A stretch of DNA of 64,000 nt from Salinimicrobium nanhaiense (GTDB lineage Bacteria; Bacteroidota; Bacteroidia; Flavobacteriales; Flavobacteriaceae), in the NCBI GenBank assembly GCA_012038135.1, contig JAAVJQ010000007.1:152467-216466 (forward strand), written 5' to 3'. This document shows positions 25,143 to 33,547 of this stretch, piece after piece; positions within the stretch are counted from its first letter, which is position 1, and each line of letters opens with the position of its first letter. The notes under the pieces were generated by a model, which was given only the letters and a program-made list of their open reading frames with translations, searched no databases and was not told the origin of the DNA. A program made the position numbers and the translations under genes.

Positions 25143-26801
25143 ATGAAAAAAATTAAAATTTACTTGAGTTTCATAGCAGTCTTTGCATTGCTGTTTACCT
25201 CCTGTAGCAAAGATGAAAATTCTAATACGACAAATTCAGATAAAGCTACGTTGACCTTTGGTGCAATAGTGGCCGATCTGGCAGCTAAGTCAACAGAAAA
25301 GCAGTCAGCCATCGGTGACATGCCTGCCTGTTCAGATGACACTCCTGCTTATGTGGAGATCGTCCTTATGCAAGGCGACAATGAAGTGGTGGGAACTGCA
25401 GCAGAACCTTATCGTGTAGATTTGGTGCCTAACCAAATATTCACTCAAGAGGATGAAGCTCTTGAACTTGTTCCCGGGAACTATTCCTTAAATCACTTCT
25501 CCGTTTATGATGCAGATGGAGATCTGCTTTGGTTGGCACCACGTGGAGGAGATCTTGCAGCATTTGTTGATAATTCTCTACCAATTGCTATAGACCTGGG
25601 AGCAGGTGTAAAGAAATATGTTGATGTATCTGTACTGTGCTATGATGACAGAGATGTAAACCTTTATGGATACCAGTTCTTTGAATTGGATATTAATGAA
25701 GCCTTTGAATTCTGCTTCTTTGCAAACTACTGTACTCCGGAAGGAAGACACTACCCTGCAAGATACTCTGTAGATATTTCAATTGACGGTACTACTCTTT
25801 ATGAAGGAGTGATCAATAATACCGATAGAAATGACGATGGTGATCTTTATGCTGAGGCATTGTGTTTCGCACTTCCTAACCTGGAAGCTTATGAAGATAA
25901 CGAAGAGTATATCGATTATACCCTTACACTTTTAGACTGGACTGAAGAAGACGACGCTTATGGTGACGTTGAGCAAACAGTGATCACCGGAAGCCTAAGC
26001 AGAACTGAGATCATGGCCAACTTTGATGGTGACGATGATGTAGAGTACGAGCACTTTAGATTTGGATGTGGCGATGATGACCAGGAACCTGGAGATTCTG
26101 ATTCAGACGGAGATGGAGTTTTAGACGGAGATGATAACTGTCCAAATGAAGCCGGTCCAGCCAGCAACAACGGATGTCCTGAAGAACCTGTAGATTCTGA
26201 TGGTGATGGTGTTTTAGACGGAGATGATGACTGTCCAAATGAAGCCGGGCCTGTCAGCAACAATGGTTGTCCTGTAGTAGGAGACGCTGACGGAGACGGG
26301 ATTTTAGATAATGTAGATACTTGTCCTGATACTCCTGATGGTGCAACTGTAGATTCTACCGGTTGTCCTATTGACTCAGATGGTGATGGAGTATGGGATG
26401 GAATAGATCAGTGTTCCAGTACAGAAACCGGAGTTGAGGTTGATGCTCTAGGGTGTCCAGTAGATACAGGAGTAGTTGAATGTATTCCAACCCCGGTAAC
26501 AGGTTGTGAGACATCAGAATATTTTACAGTTTCTGTAACTAACGGTGCAGGTTTATTGCCTACCGATTTAGGAGATATAAGTGTAGACGTATTGGAATCA
26601 GGAGATCTTTTTGTTGGTGTAACTCCTATAGTTCCTTATGAAATTTCTGACCTTCAGGTGTTAATTTCCGATAGCTCTTTTATTGACTGTTACACAACTA
26701 CAGAACCGAGTGACGGCATAGCTGGTACCATCGAGGGTAATTTTACTTCTAATTCATTCGAGGTACAGGTTAAATTTAATTATTGTAACGTATCTGAATA
26801 G
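25143..26801 (+). CDS. Surface lipoprotein paralogue 4: core domain, thrombospondin type 3 repeats, unique tail
   Basis: The 552-residue lipoprotein has signal FALLFTSC followed by SKDENS. The core (about 33-313) is nearly the same as in paralogue 3. About 315-440 hold four or five thrombospondin type 3 repeats of the kind DSDGDGVLDGDDDCPNEAGP, rich in Asp, with regular Cys-Pro. Two neighbouring units are almost identical in DNA with a 93-base period. A C-terminal domain of about 110 residues with paired cysteines (CIPTPVTGCETSEYF) follows and is not shared with paralogue 1. Such calcium-binding stalks are typical of surface-exposed Bacteroidota proteins. Confidence 0.75.
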   Translation: MKKIKIYLSFIAVFALLFTSCSKDENSNTTNSDKATLTFGAIVADLAAKSTEKQSAIGDMPACSDDTPAYVEIVLMQGDNEVVGTAAEPYRVDLVPNQIFTQEDEALELVPGNYSLNHFSVYDADGDLLWLAPRGGDLAAFVDNSLPIAIDLGAGVKKYVDVSVLCYDDRDVNLYGYQFFELDINEAFEFCFFANYCTPEGRHYPARYSVDISIDGTTLYEGVINNTDRNDDGDLYAEALCFALPNLEAYEDNEEYIDYTLTLLDWTEEDDAYGDVEQTVITGSLSRTEIMANFDGDDDVEYEHFRFGCGDDDQEPGDSDSDGDGVLDGDDNCPNEAGPASNNGCPEEPVDSDGDGVLDGDDDCPNEAGPVSNNGCPVVGDADGDGILDNVDTCPDTPDGATVDSTGCPIDSDGDGVWDGIDQCSSTETGVEVDALGCPVDTGVVECIPTPVTGCETSEYFTVSVTNGAGLLPTDLGDISVDVLESGDLFVGVTPIVPYEISDLQVLISDSSFIDCYTTTEPSDGIAGTIEGNFTSNSFEVQVKFNYCNVSE

Positions 26802-26823
26802 TTTATATTCATGATATTGAAAG

Positions 26824-26859
26824 AAGCTGTCTCATTAATCTGAGGCAGCTTTTTTTTTA
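26824..26859 (+). terminator. Terminator after paralogue 4
   Basis: The stem AAGCTGTCTC (26824-26833) pairs with GAGGCAGCTT (26842-26851) with one G-U pair, and a run of T follows. Its right flank is also the left edge of the transposase remnant, so it may derive from the end of that element. Confidence 0.85.
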
Positions 26860-27219
26860 GGGTTTATAATCAACAGCAAAACTGGCTTTTTCCTCCTTCC
26901 ATTGAAGAATTAATTCCACAAGATCATCCGGTACGGATTGTCAATGGAGTTATTGAACATCTGGATCTAAAGCCACTAATCAAAGCCTATAGTAAAGACG
27001 GACAACCCAGTTATCATCCTACAAAATGCTCGGGAGGATCTATTATCAGAAATAGGTCAATCCAAGCTTAAAAAACGAACCGCCGGTGTTGTGCCGGTCT
27101 TTGCCCATGTTAAGCACAAACGAAATTTTAAACGATTTACTCACCGCGGACTTGATAAAGTGGAATTAGAGTTCGGATTACATTCCCTGGCACATAATAT
27201 CGGGAAGAAGAGTGCCTAA
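26859..27219 (+). pseudogene. Decayed IS1182-family transposase with internal deletion
   Basis: One frame from 26859 reads VYNQQQNWLFPPSIEELIPQ and continues to a YHP motif, the N-terminus expected of IS1182-type transposases. It then loses frame at about 27025 and stops at 27069-27071. A second frame gives LLSEIGQSKLKKR, VFAHVKHKRNFKRFTHRGL and LAHN up to the stop at 27217-27219, which is the family's C-terminus. The central catalytic part is missing, so only the two ends remain, joined by a deletion of roughly 1 kb. No intact copy is in the window. Confidence 0.8.
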
Positions 27220-28154
27220 AAACACTCATTCTCCACTTTTTTGAACTCAAATCACCTCCAACTTTTTAATGGATTCAATAAACCTGACTAAAATGAAAAA
27301 CCGCCTCATTTTGGCAAAGGAGACGGCTTCCTTCTTTTTTAATGTCTAAATTATCTTTTAGATTTCTCTTTTTTACCTTTTGTCAGATTCTCTTTTCCTG
27401 TAGGAAATATTAATTGTAATACTTTTCAACCAATCAGGTTTTAGTCTTTCTTTTTTGTGTTCGAAATCCGGAAATATTCTGTTGAGGCATGAAGTTAATT
27501 TTTTACCAACAAAAAATTTTCTTGCGCTTTACCTGCAGAAGCTTGTTATTACCACAAGGAATAAGTATTTATAAAGTGGAGCCCTGAAAAGGCATTTCAA
27601 TGTTTCCTACAAATTTTAATTAAAGAAAATCCGATAAAAAGGACATAATAACGGGGAAAGATAAATTCCTTGATGAGCTAAATTTCAATTCATTTTTCTT
27701 TTGGTTTTATCTTCTATAGGAGTACCTAAGCCTAAGCGACTAAAAGGGTTTTCAAAGCATGTAAGAAATTTCTGGCTTAAATATTTAATTTTCAGTATGT
27801 TAAAGTTTTCAAAAAGACTATTAAAATAATATTAATTTATATTTTTACACCAGAAATTAAATTAAGTCGACTTCTATTACCCAATGTTAATTCTTAACCT
27901 AAAGCGATAGAGATACAAAACAGACAGTTATTTTAAAAACCTTCGTCCCAACATCTACTAAGTTAAATTATTATTAAAATATATTTTGGCACAGTTATTA
28001 CAAAGGTAACAGCAGATATAAAGAAATTAAGATTTTCTTTTGTTTTTAAAAGCTTTTATTTAACGAAAAACTGAACGTCATCGAAACAATTAAAAAGACA
28101 TATAACACTGAAGAACCCAAAGCAACAGTGTTAGAAAAAACAAAAAACCTACTT
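27220..28154. other. Gene-poor A/T-rich region
   Basis: About 930 bases lack any convincing gene. An imperfect hairpin CCGCCTC/GAGACGG with a following T-rich stretch lies at about 27300-27342 and resembles the hairpin on the other side of the transposase remnant, so it may mark the old element's right end. The rest is A/T-rich and holds the untranslated region of the astacin gene. A GTG at 28128 is in frame with that gene but is not the likely start. Confidence 0.5.
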
Positions 28155-29201
28155 ATGAAAAATTTAAAATTCGCTTATATTCTTCCAGCAATTGCTCTCT
28201 TCGCCTCCTGTAGCAAAGATAATCCCGATGAATTGGAAAATGTGGGAAATGCGGAGCTGACTGAGACCTCCATTAGTGAAGAAAGTATAGAATTGGCAAC
28301 TCCGGAGCCGGGAGCTTTAACTGAAGTTTATTTTGGTGGGCACCCTCTTCCTGTAGAGCAATTTCAGGGAGATTTCGTGTATCAAGGGGATATTCTTCTA
28401 CCTCCAGATATGGTAAGTACTCAGGAAATTGACCTTATATACGAGAAAGGAGAGGCTATTTCTGAAAATAAAAGTGTTGGACGGACTTCGGGAAGATGGC
28501 CTAACAACACCGTTTTCTACTCTATAGATGGAAATCTCAGTGACCAAACTCGTGTTCATGATGCTATAAAACACTGGGAGTCAAAAACAAATGTAAAATT
28601 TGTTCAAAGAACCTCGCAGTCTAATTATATTTATTTTGTAAGTGGTTCAGGTTGTTCATCTTATGTAGGGATGATCGGTGGGAAACAAAACATCACTTTA
28701 TCAACCAGCTGTTCTACCGGGAATACTATACACGAAATTGGGCACGCTATTGGTCTGTGGCACGAGCAGAGCCGGGTAGATCGAGGAAACTTTATCACCA
28801 TTAATTATGATAATATTCAAAGCGGCAGAGAACACAATTTCCACACTTACGCTCAGCAAGGGATGGATGGTAAGGAATTTACTTCTTCTCTTGATTTTGG
28901 TTCCTTAATGATGTACGGTTCTTATTCTTTTTCGTCAAACGGAAAGCCTACAATGGTTAAAAAAGATGGAAGCACATTTAATGTACAAAGAACTGGTCTA
29001 TCTACCGGGGATGTAACGGGAGTAAATAATATGTATCCTTACAGTTCGGGAAGTGAGACTACTGCGGAAGTCTATGTTAACGGACAATCATACTATATCG
29101 CCGGACTTACTGTATTGAGATCACATGATATGTGGTACTTCAGGACCAAATATGGTTGGAAAAGAGTCGAACTCATAAACAACAGATGGTATTGGGTCTA
29201 G
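28155..29201 (+). CDS. Astacin-family (M12A) metalloprotease lipoprotein
   Basis: The start at 28155 gives a proper lipoprotein signal (PAIALFASC, cysteine 19) followed by SKDNPDE, which fits surface export. The catalytic domain (about 112-295) has the full astacin zinc signature HEIGHAIGLWHEQSRVDR at 193-210 and the Met-turn LMMYGSYSF at about 251. A pro-like acidic segment of about 90 residues precedes it. A short C-terminal module (about 303-348, Tyr/Trp-rich, ending NNRWYWV) is unusual and may bind a surface or glycan. The gene is alone and has its own terminator. Confidence 0.9.
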   Translation: MKNLKFAYILPAIALFASCSKDNPDELENVGNAELTETSISEESIELATPEPGALTEVYFGGHPLPVEQFQGDFVYQGDILLPPDMVSTQEIDLIYEKGEAISENKSVGRTSGRWPNNTVFYSIDGNLSDQTRVHDAIKHWESKTNVKFVQRTSQSNYIYFVSGSGCSSYVGMIGGKQNITLSTSCSTGNTIHEIGHAIGLWHEQSRVDRGNFITINYDNIQSGREHNFHTYAQQGMDGKEFTSSLDFGSLMMYGSYSFSSNGKPTMVKKDGSTFNVQRTGLSTGDVTGVNNMYPYSSGSETTAEVYVNGQSYYIAGLTVLRSHDMWYFRTKYGWKRVELINNRWYWV

Positions 29202-29220
29202 TACATTTTGGACTTTATAA

Positions 29221-29249
29221 AAAAACCCGGTGTTCAAGCCGGGTTTTTT
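29221..29249 (+). terminator. Terminator of the astacin gene
   Basis: The stem AACCCGG pairs with CCGGGTT across an eight-base loop, flanked by A and T runs. Confidence 0.9.
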
Positions 29250-29763
29250 AATGCCATATTTCAAGCATAAGATGCCACAACTTGGCTTGTTTCAGTATGT
29301 GTAATTTTTCCACAGTGTTGAACTGAGAAGTGGGGAATTCCACAAAAAGGCATTTGTGAGTTTAATGAATCCCATTTATTGGAGCTTCCTAAATTTTCTA
29401 GAATGACAACAATATTTTCTTCCTGTTTTATTTTCCAACTTCACCCTCCCGACCAAATCTAATCTTTCACCTTTGAAGCCCAAATGCTTTGAGCATCAGG
29501 GATAGTTTGAAGCAGTAGATGTTGTCCTACATTTATCCCTTACCCGAAAAAATATTATTCCAAAACCTGGAAGTATTAAAAATTCTATAGTTTAAATAAG
29601 ATGAATCGTGATAAAAAGCAAAAAAAATATTTTTTTATCAGTGTTTTGGCAAGCTATCTATTTTTACGGCAATTAATTGATGATCCCATGGGATAAGCTA
29701 CAAGGATTCTCCAAATTGATGACATCGTGTCAAAAGAATAGAGGAGAGAGGAGTAGGCCCGAT
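29250..29763. other. Intergenic region without recognised genes
   Basis: About 510 bases between the astacin terminator and the end of the minus-strand AcpH-like gene contain no open frame of note, no strong hairpin and no repeat that I could recognise on either strand. Confidence 0.5.
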
Positions 29764-30348
29764 TTAAAGAAGTTTTATTCTTTCGGCAGTGTAGTTTTCA
29801 AGAAGGGGAAAGAATCCGGTGAATTCCTGTTCAAATTCTTGATAATGTTCCTGTAGTTCATTTACAGCCCGGTCCATTTGGACGATATTTTTCGTCCTAA
29901 TGTTCATTTGGTAAAGAATTCTGCTAATGCCTGGAATGTTAGCATAGCTTAATAACCAATTTTCAGCGACCATATAAGGGAGAAAATTTTGAATGGGTGC
30001 AGGCAAGAGATCATAATTTTTTTGAAGTAGCTTATAAAAATCGGCTACAAAATTCTCTAAGGGAATGCGGGAATACTCATCCCATTTGGATGCTAAAAAA
30101 TGGTCATAGAAGACATCTACTATAACTCCGGCGTAATGACTGTAATTTTTGTGAAGTTTTGACGAACTTTTTCTAACTATTGGATGAGTATCTGTAAAAT
30201 GATCGATCCTGCGGTGGAGCAAAATTCCCTTCTGAACTCCGGGAGGAAAACTGAGATATTTCTTGCCTTTAATAGAATCGGCAATAAAATTTCCCAGGAT
30301 CAATTCTTCATCATCACCGGATAAATATATGTGCGCAAGAAAATTCAT
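29764..30348 (-). CDS. Acyl-carrier-protein phosphodiesterase family (AcpH-like)
   Basis: This 194-residue protein begins MNFLAHIYLSG and continues with LGNFIADSIKG, GILLHRRIDHFTDTHP and YAGVIVDVFYDHFLASKW, which follow the AcpH pattern of conserved His and Asp residues (an HD-like fold). AcpH removes the phosphopantetheine arm from ACP. The physiological role in Bacteroidota is not established, so the family call is safer than the exact activity. It is divergent from the phosphohexomutase gene. Confidence 0.85.
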   Translation of the reverse strand: MNFLAHIYLSGDDEELILGNFIADSIKGKKYLSFPPGVQKGILLHRRIDHFTDTHPIVRKSSSKLHKNYSHYAGVIVDVFYDHFLASKWDEYSRIPLENFVADFYKLLQKNYDLLPAPIQNFLPYMVAENWLLSYANIPGISRILYQMNIRTKNIVQMDRAVNELQEHYQEFEQEFTGFFPLLENYTAERIKLL

Positions 30349-30391
30349 GCAGGCTAAGGTAAGATTTCTGAATGTTTAATTTTTGTTAAGG

Positions 30392-30423
30392 TTTGTGACT
30401 GCTGAAGAAGGACTGTATCTTTG
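30392..30423 (+). promoter_or_regulatory. Promoter of the phosphohexomutase gene
   Basis: TTTG (30392-30395) and TATCTTTG (30416-30423) are separated by 20 bases, a very good match to the Bacteroidota consensus. The predicted transcript starts at about 30430, leaving a leader of about 80 bases. Confidence 0.75.
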
Positions 30424-30439
30424 CCCAACTTGATTTTTT

Positions 30440-30505
30440 ATGCTGAAATTTTCTACGGAAAGGAGAGGTGTCAAAAATGACATTTTAGAACAACATTTAG
30501 AATAA
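30440..30505 (+). CDS. Possible 21-codon leader peptide
   Basis: An ATG 17 bases behind the -7 element opens a 21-residue frame (MLKFSTERRGVKNDILEQHL plus one Glu) that stops six bases before the start of the phosphohexomutase. It contains the TGTCA-N4-TGACA palindrome. It may be a translated leader, or a chance frame in the 5' untranslated region. Confidence 0.25.
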   Translation: MLKFSTERRGVKNDILEQHLE

Positions 30506-30511
30506 CCGATT

Positions 30512-31903
30512 ATGACTCTAATAAAATCCATTTCCGGAATTCGCGGAACCATTGGAGGAAAGCCTTCAGAAAACCTTACCCCAATCGATGCTGTTAAATT
30601 TGCAGCCTCCTACGGAAGCTGGCTGAAGAACAGCCGAAAGAAAGAAAACCTCAAAGTGGTTGTTGGTCGGGATGCCAGGATTTCTGGTCCCATGATCCAG
30701 CAGCTGGTTATGAATACCCTCATAGGTTTAGGAATAGATGTGATAGACCTGGATCTTTCTACTACGCCAACCGTTGAAGTTGCTGTGCCCATGGAAAAAG
30801 CCGATGGCGGAATCATTCTTACCGCAAGTCATAATCCAAAACAATGGAATGCGCTAAAACTGCTTAATGAGAAAGGAGAATTTTTAAATGGGGCCGAAGG
30901 TGCTCAAATCCTGGAAATGGCAGAAAAAGCAGATTTTACTTTTGCTGAAGTTGACGTCCTGGGGAAAATAACAAGTGTCGATCATTATATCGACACTCAT
31001 ATAGAAGAGGTGGTAATGCTTCCGCTGGTGGATGCAAAAAAGATCGCTGAAGCTAATCTTACAGTCGCCGTGGACGGAGTGAATTCCACCGGGGGGATTG
31101 CTATTCCGAAGTTATTGAAACGGCTTGGAGTGAAAGTGATAGAACTATATTGTGAACCCACAGGACATTTTCCGCATAACCCCGAACCTTTAAAAGAGCA
31201 TCTTACAGAGATCTGCGATCTTGTAAAACGGGAAAAAGCAGATCTTGGAATTGTAGTAGACCCTGATGTTGATCGTCTTGCCTTCATAAGCGAAGACGGG
31301 GAGATGTTTGGAGAGGAATATACGCTGGTTGCTTGTGCAGATTACGTGTTGAGTAAAAATCCCGGAAATACAGTGAGTAACCTTTCTTCTTCAAGAGCCT
31401 TACGGGATGTGACCGAAAAACACGGCGGGAGTTATCGGGCCAGTGCAGTGGGCGAGGTAAACGTGGTGCAGCTCATGAAAGAGACTAATGCCATTATTGG
31501 AGGTGAAGGCAATGGAGGGATCATTTATCCAGAACTTCATTACGGTCGCGACAGCCTTGTAGGAGTAGCTTTATTTTTGACCTTTTTGGCAGAGAAGCAG
31601 ATGAAAGTTTCTGAGCTTCGGAAAACCTATCCTTCCTATTTTATGAGCAAAAATAAAATCGAACTCACGCCGGAACTTGATGTAGATGATATCCTTGAAA
31701 AAGTAGAAGCCAAATATTCCGAAGAACAAGTATCTTCCATAGACGGGGTGAAAATCGATTTTCCTGAACATTGGGTGCACCTGAGAAAATCAAATACAGA
31801 ACCTATCATTAGAATCTACACTGAAGCAAAATCACAGGAAAAAGCCGATGAAGTCGCACAGCAGATGATAGCAGAAATTAAAAAGATCGCTAATCTCTCT
31901 TGA
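30512..31903 (+). CDS. glmM: Phosphoglucosamine mutase / phosphomannomutase family enzyme
   Basis: The 463-residue alpha-D-phosphohexomutase has SISGIRGTIGG at the N-terminus, VVGRDARISG, the phosphoserine loop TASHNPKQWNALK (Ser at about 102), the metal loop DPDVDRLAFI (about 250), the sugar-binding GEGNGGII and the phosphate-binding RKSNTEPIIRIY at the end. Such enzymes supply glucosamine-1-phosphate for cell wall precursors, but some act on mannose or glucose phosphates. The symbol is given for the family and the exact substrate is open. The 3' end overlaps the acyltransferase gene by 14 bases tail to tail. Confidence 0.85.
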   Translation: MTLIKSISGIRGTIGGKPSENLTPIDAVKFAASYGSWLKNSRKKENLKVVVGRDARISGPMIQQLVMNTLIGLGIDVIDLDLSTTPTVEVAVPMEKADGGIILTASHNPKQWNALKLLNEKGEFLNGAEGAQILEMAEKADFTFAEVDVLGKITSVDHYIDTHIEEVVMLPLVDAKKIAEANLTVAVDGVNSTGGIAIPKLLKRLGVKVIELYCEPTGHFPHNPEPLKEHLTEICDLVKREKADLGIVVDPDVDRLAFISEDGEMFGEEYTLVACADYVLSKNPGNTVSNLSSSRALRDVTEKHGGSYRASAVGEVNVVQLMKETNAIIGGEGNGGIIYPELHYGRDSLVGVALFLTFLAEKQMKVSELRKTYPSYFMSKNKIELTPELDVDDILEKVEAKYSEEQVSSIDGVKIDFPEHWVHLRKSNTEPIIRIYTEAKSQEKADEVAQQMIAEIKKIANLS

Positions 31904-32801
31904 TAATAACTGCGTTTTCGGGAATGGGAGCATTGCGATGTTTCCACCTTTTATGTGTCCATAAATAATACTGAGGATCTTTTTTGATCTGGGCTTCCAG
32001 TTCTTCAAAATATCTCCTGGTCATAAAATACTCCGGTTCCTGAGCAGGATCGTAGGATAGGGTTTTAAAAGAGGCTAAATAATGGCCTCTTTTAACTTTT
32101 TCCACATGTAGATAGACAACAGGCATATCCAAGGATCTCGACAGGTTTTCAAGACCGGTAAAAACCGGAACTGTTATTCCCATAAAGTTTGTCCATGCTT
32201 TAGACCGGCCCAGCTTTGGAGACTGGTCGGCGATCATGGCATAAATTCCGCGAATTTTTGCTTTTTCATTGGTGGCTATGGTTTTCGTAGCCTTGGTAGT
32301 TGGAATTAAAACTCCGTCGTATCTTCCCCGAATATTTTTTGCTATTTGATCAAAATGAGGATTTTTTATCTTCTTGTAAATTCCGAATCCTTGATAATCA
32401 AGTCCTTGTAGCTGCAGGGCGTTCATCCATTCATAGCTCGCGTAATGTCCGCAGGCAAGGAGAATACTTTTATCCATATCTCTAATCTTCTGGATCTCCT
32501 CTATATTTTTAAAAACAAAGCGTTTTTTAAGTTCTTCATTAGAAATAGAAATACTTTTTACCATTTCCAGAAACATATCCACCATGTGATGGTAGAAATT
32601 CTTGGTTATGCGCTTTATTTCAGCATCAGACTTTTCAGGAAATACCAGGATCAGATTTTCTTTTACTGTTTTTCTTCTGTAACCTACCAGATAGAATACG
32701 ATGAAAAACACAATTTCAGAAAAGAGGTAGAAAAGCTTAAATGGAAGTATAGAAATAAGCCACAAAAAGGGATATACCAGCCAGAAGACAAAACGCTGCA
32801 T
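31890..32801 (-). CDS. LpxL/HtrB-type lipid A acyltransferase family protein
   Basis: The 303-residue protein has an N-terminal membrane anchor (about 1-35). The acyltransferase core shows LACGHYASYEWMNALQ, which carries the HX4E catalytic motif (HYASYE), followed later by DQSPKLGRSKAWTNFMG and VPVFTGLENLSRSLDMPVVYL. It transfers a secondary acyl chain to lipid A or an ornithine-like lipid at the inner membrane. It is divergent from the rhomboid gene with 52 bases between the start codons. Confidence 0.88.
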   Translation of the reverse strand: MQRFVFWLVYPFLWLISILPFKLFYLFSEIVFFIVFYLVGYRRKTVKENLILVFPEKSDAEIKRITKNFYHHMVDMFLEMVKSISISNEELKKRFVFKNIEEIQKIRDMDKSILLACGHYASYEWMNALQLQGLDYQGFGIYKKIKNPHFDQIAKNIRGRYDGVLIPTTKATKTIATNEKAKIRGIYAMIADQSPKLGRSKAWTNFMGITVPVFTGLENLSRSLDMPVVYLHVEKVKRGHYLASFKTLSYDPAQEPEYFMTRRYFEELEAQIKKDPQYYLWTHKRWKHRNAPIPENAVIIKRD

Positions 32802-32826
32802 GGAAAAAGTTTATGCAAATATATGG

Positions 32827-32834
32827 TATATTTG
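32827..32834 (+). promoter_or_regulatory. -7 element TATATTTG of the rhomboid gene
   Basis: The octamer matches TAnnTTTG and lies 19 bases before the ATG at 32854. Confidence 0.55.
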
Positions 32835-32853
32835 GCACTAAAATTAAGCATAC

Positions 32854-33504
32854 ATGGGAGATTTAAACCTGGTAACTATTATCATCATAGCTGCCAATGT
32901 GATCATTTCTTTTAAAGGATTTAATGATACCGCATTTTTTGAAAAATATAAATTCAATTCTGCTGCGGTTAAAAGAGGTGAAAAGATCAGGATCTTTTCT
33001 TCGGGATTTTTGCATGTGGATACTGCTCATCTCTTCCTGAATATGCTAACGCTTTACTTCTTTGCCGATGTGGTTATTGCCATTTTTGGGAGTATAAAAT
33101 TCATTATCATCTACCTGGTTAGTCTCTTAATAGGTAATTTGCTGTCCTATTACTTTCATAAAGAGGAACCGCATTATAATGCTGTAGGAGCAAGTGGGGC
33201 AGTTTCGGGGATCATTTATGCTGCCATTTTACTATATCCGGATATGAGCCTGTACCTGTTTTTCATTCCTATTCCTATTCCTGCATACATTTTTGGGATA
33301 GGTTATATGTTGTACTCTATCTACGGAATGAAACGACAACTTGGAAATATTGGGCATGACGCTCATTTTGGAGGTGCCGTGGGAGGTTATATTCTTACCC
33401 TGATCTTTATTCCCGCTCTTTTCGTGACCAATCTTTTTATGGTTATTCTATTGGCAATTCCGATCATCCTGCTATTTTTCCTACAAAAAACAGGGAAAAT
33501 CTGA
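32854..33504 (+). CDS. Rhomboid-family intramembrane serine protease
   Basis: The 216-residue protein has six hydrophobic segments. Signatures are HLFLNMLTLYFFADV in the second segment, the catalytic GASGAVSG (Ser at about 113) in the fourth and HFGGAVGGYIL with the catalytic His (about 170) in the sixth. Both members of the Ser-His dyad are therefore present. It cleaves membrane proteins in the plane of the membrane; the substrate is unknown. A SIMPL-domain gene follows 43 bases later on the same strand. Confidence 0.92.
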   Translation: MGDLNLVTIIIIAANVIISFKGFNDTAFFEKYKFNSAAVKRGEKIRIFSSGFLHVDTAHLFLNMLTLYFFADVVIAIFGSIKFIIIYLVSLLIGNLLSYYFHKEEPHYNAVGASGAVSGIIYAAILLYPDMSLYLFFIPIPIPAYIFGIGYMLYSIYGMKRQLGNIGHDAHFGGAVGGYILTLIFIPALFVTNLFMVILLAIPIILLFFLQKTGKI

Positions 33505-33547
33505 CATTGGCATTGAAATTGAATCACAGCTGCTAAATAACCATTGT

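Noticed and set aside
27220..28127. Possible non-coding RNA or further transposon remnants in the gene-poor stretch
   Set aside because: Apart from one imperfect hairpin near 27300-27342, no structure, promoter pair or coding remnant could be supported.
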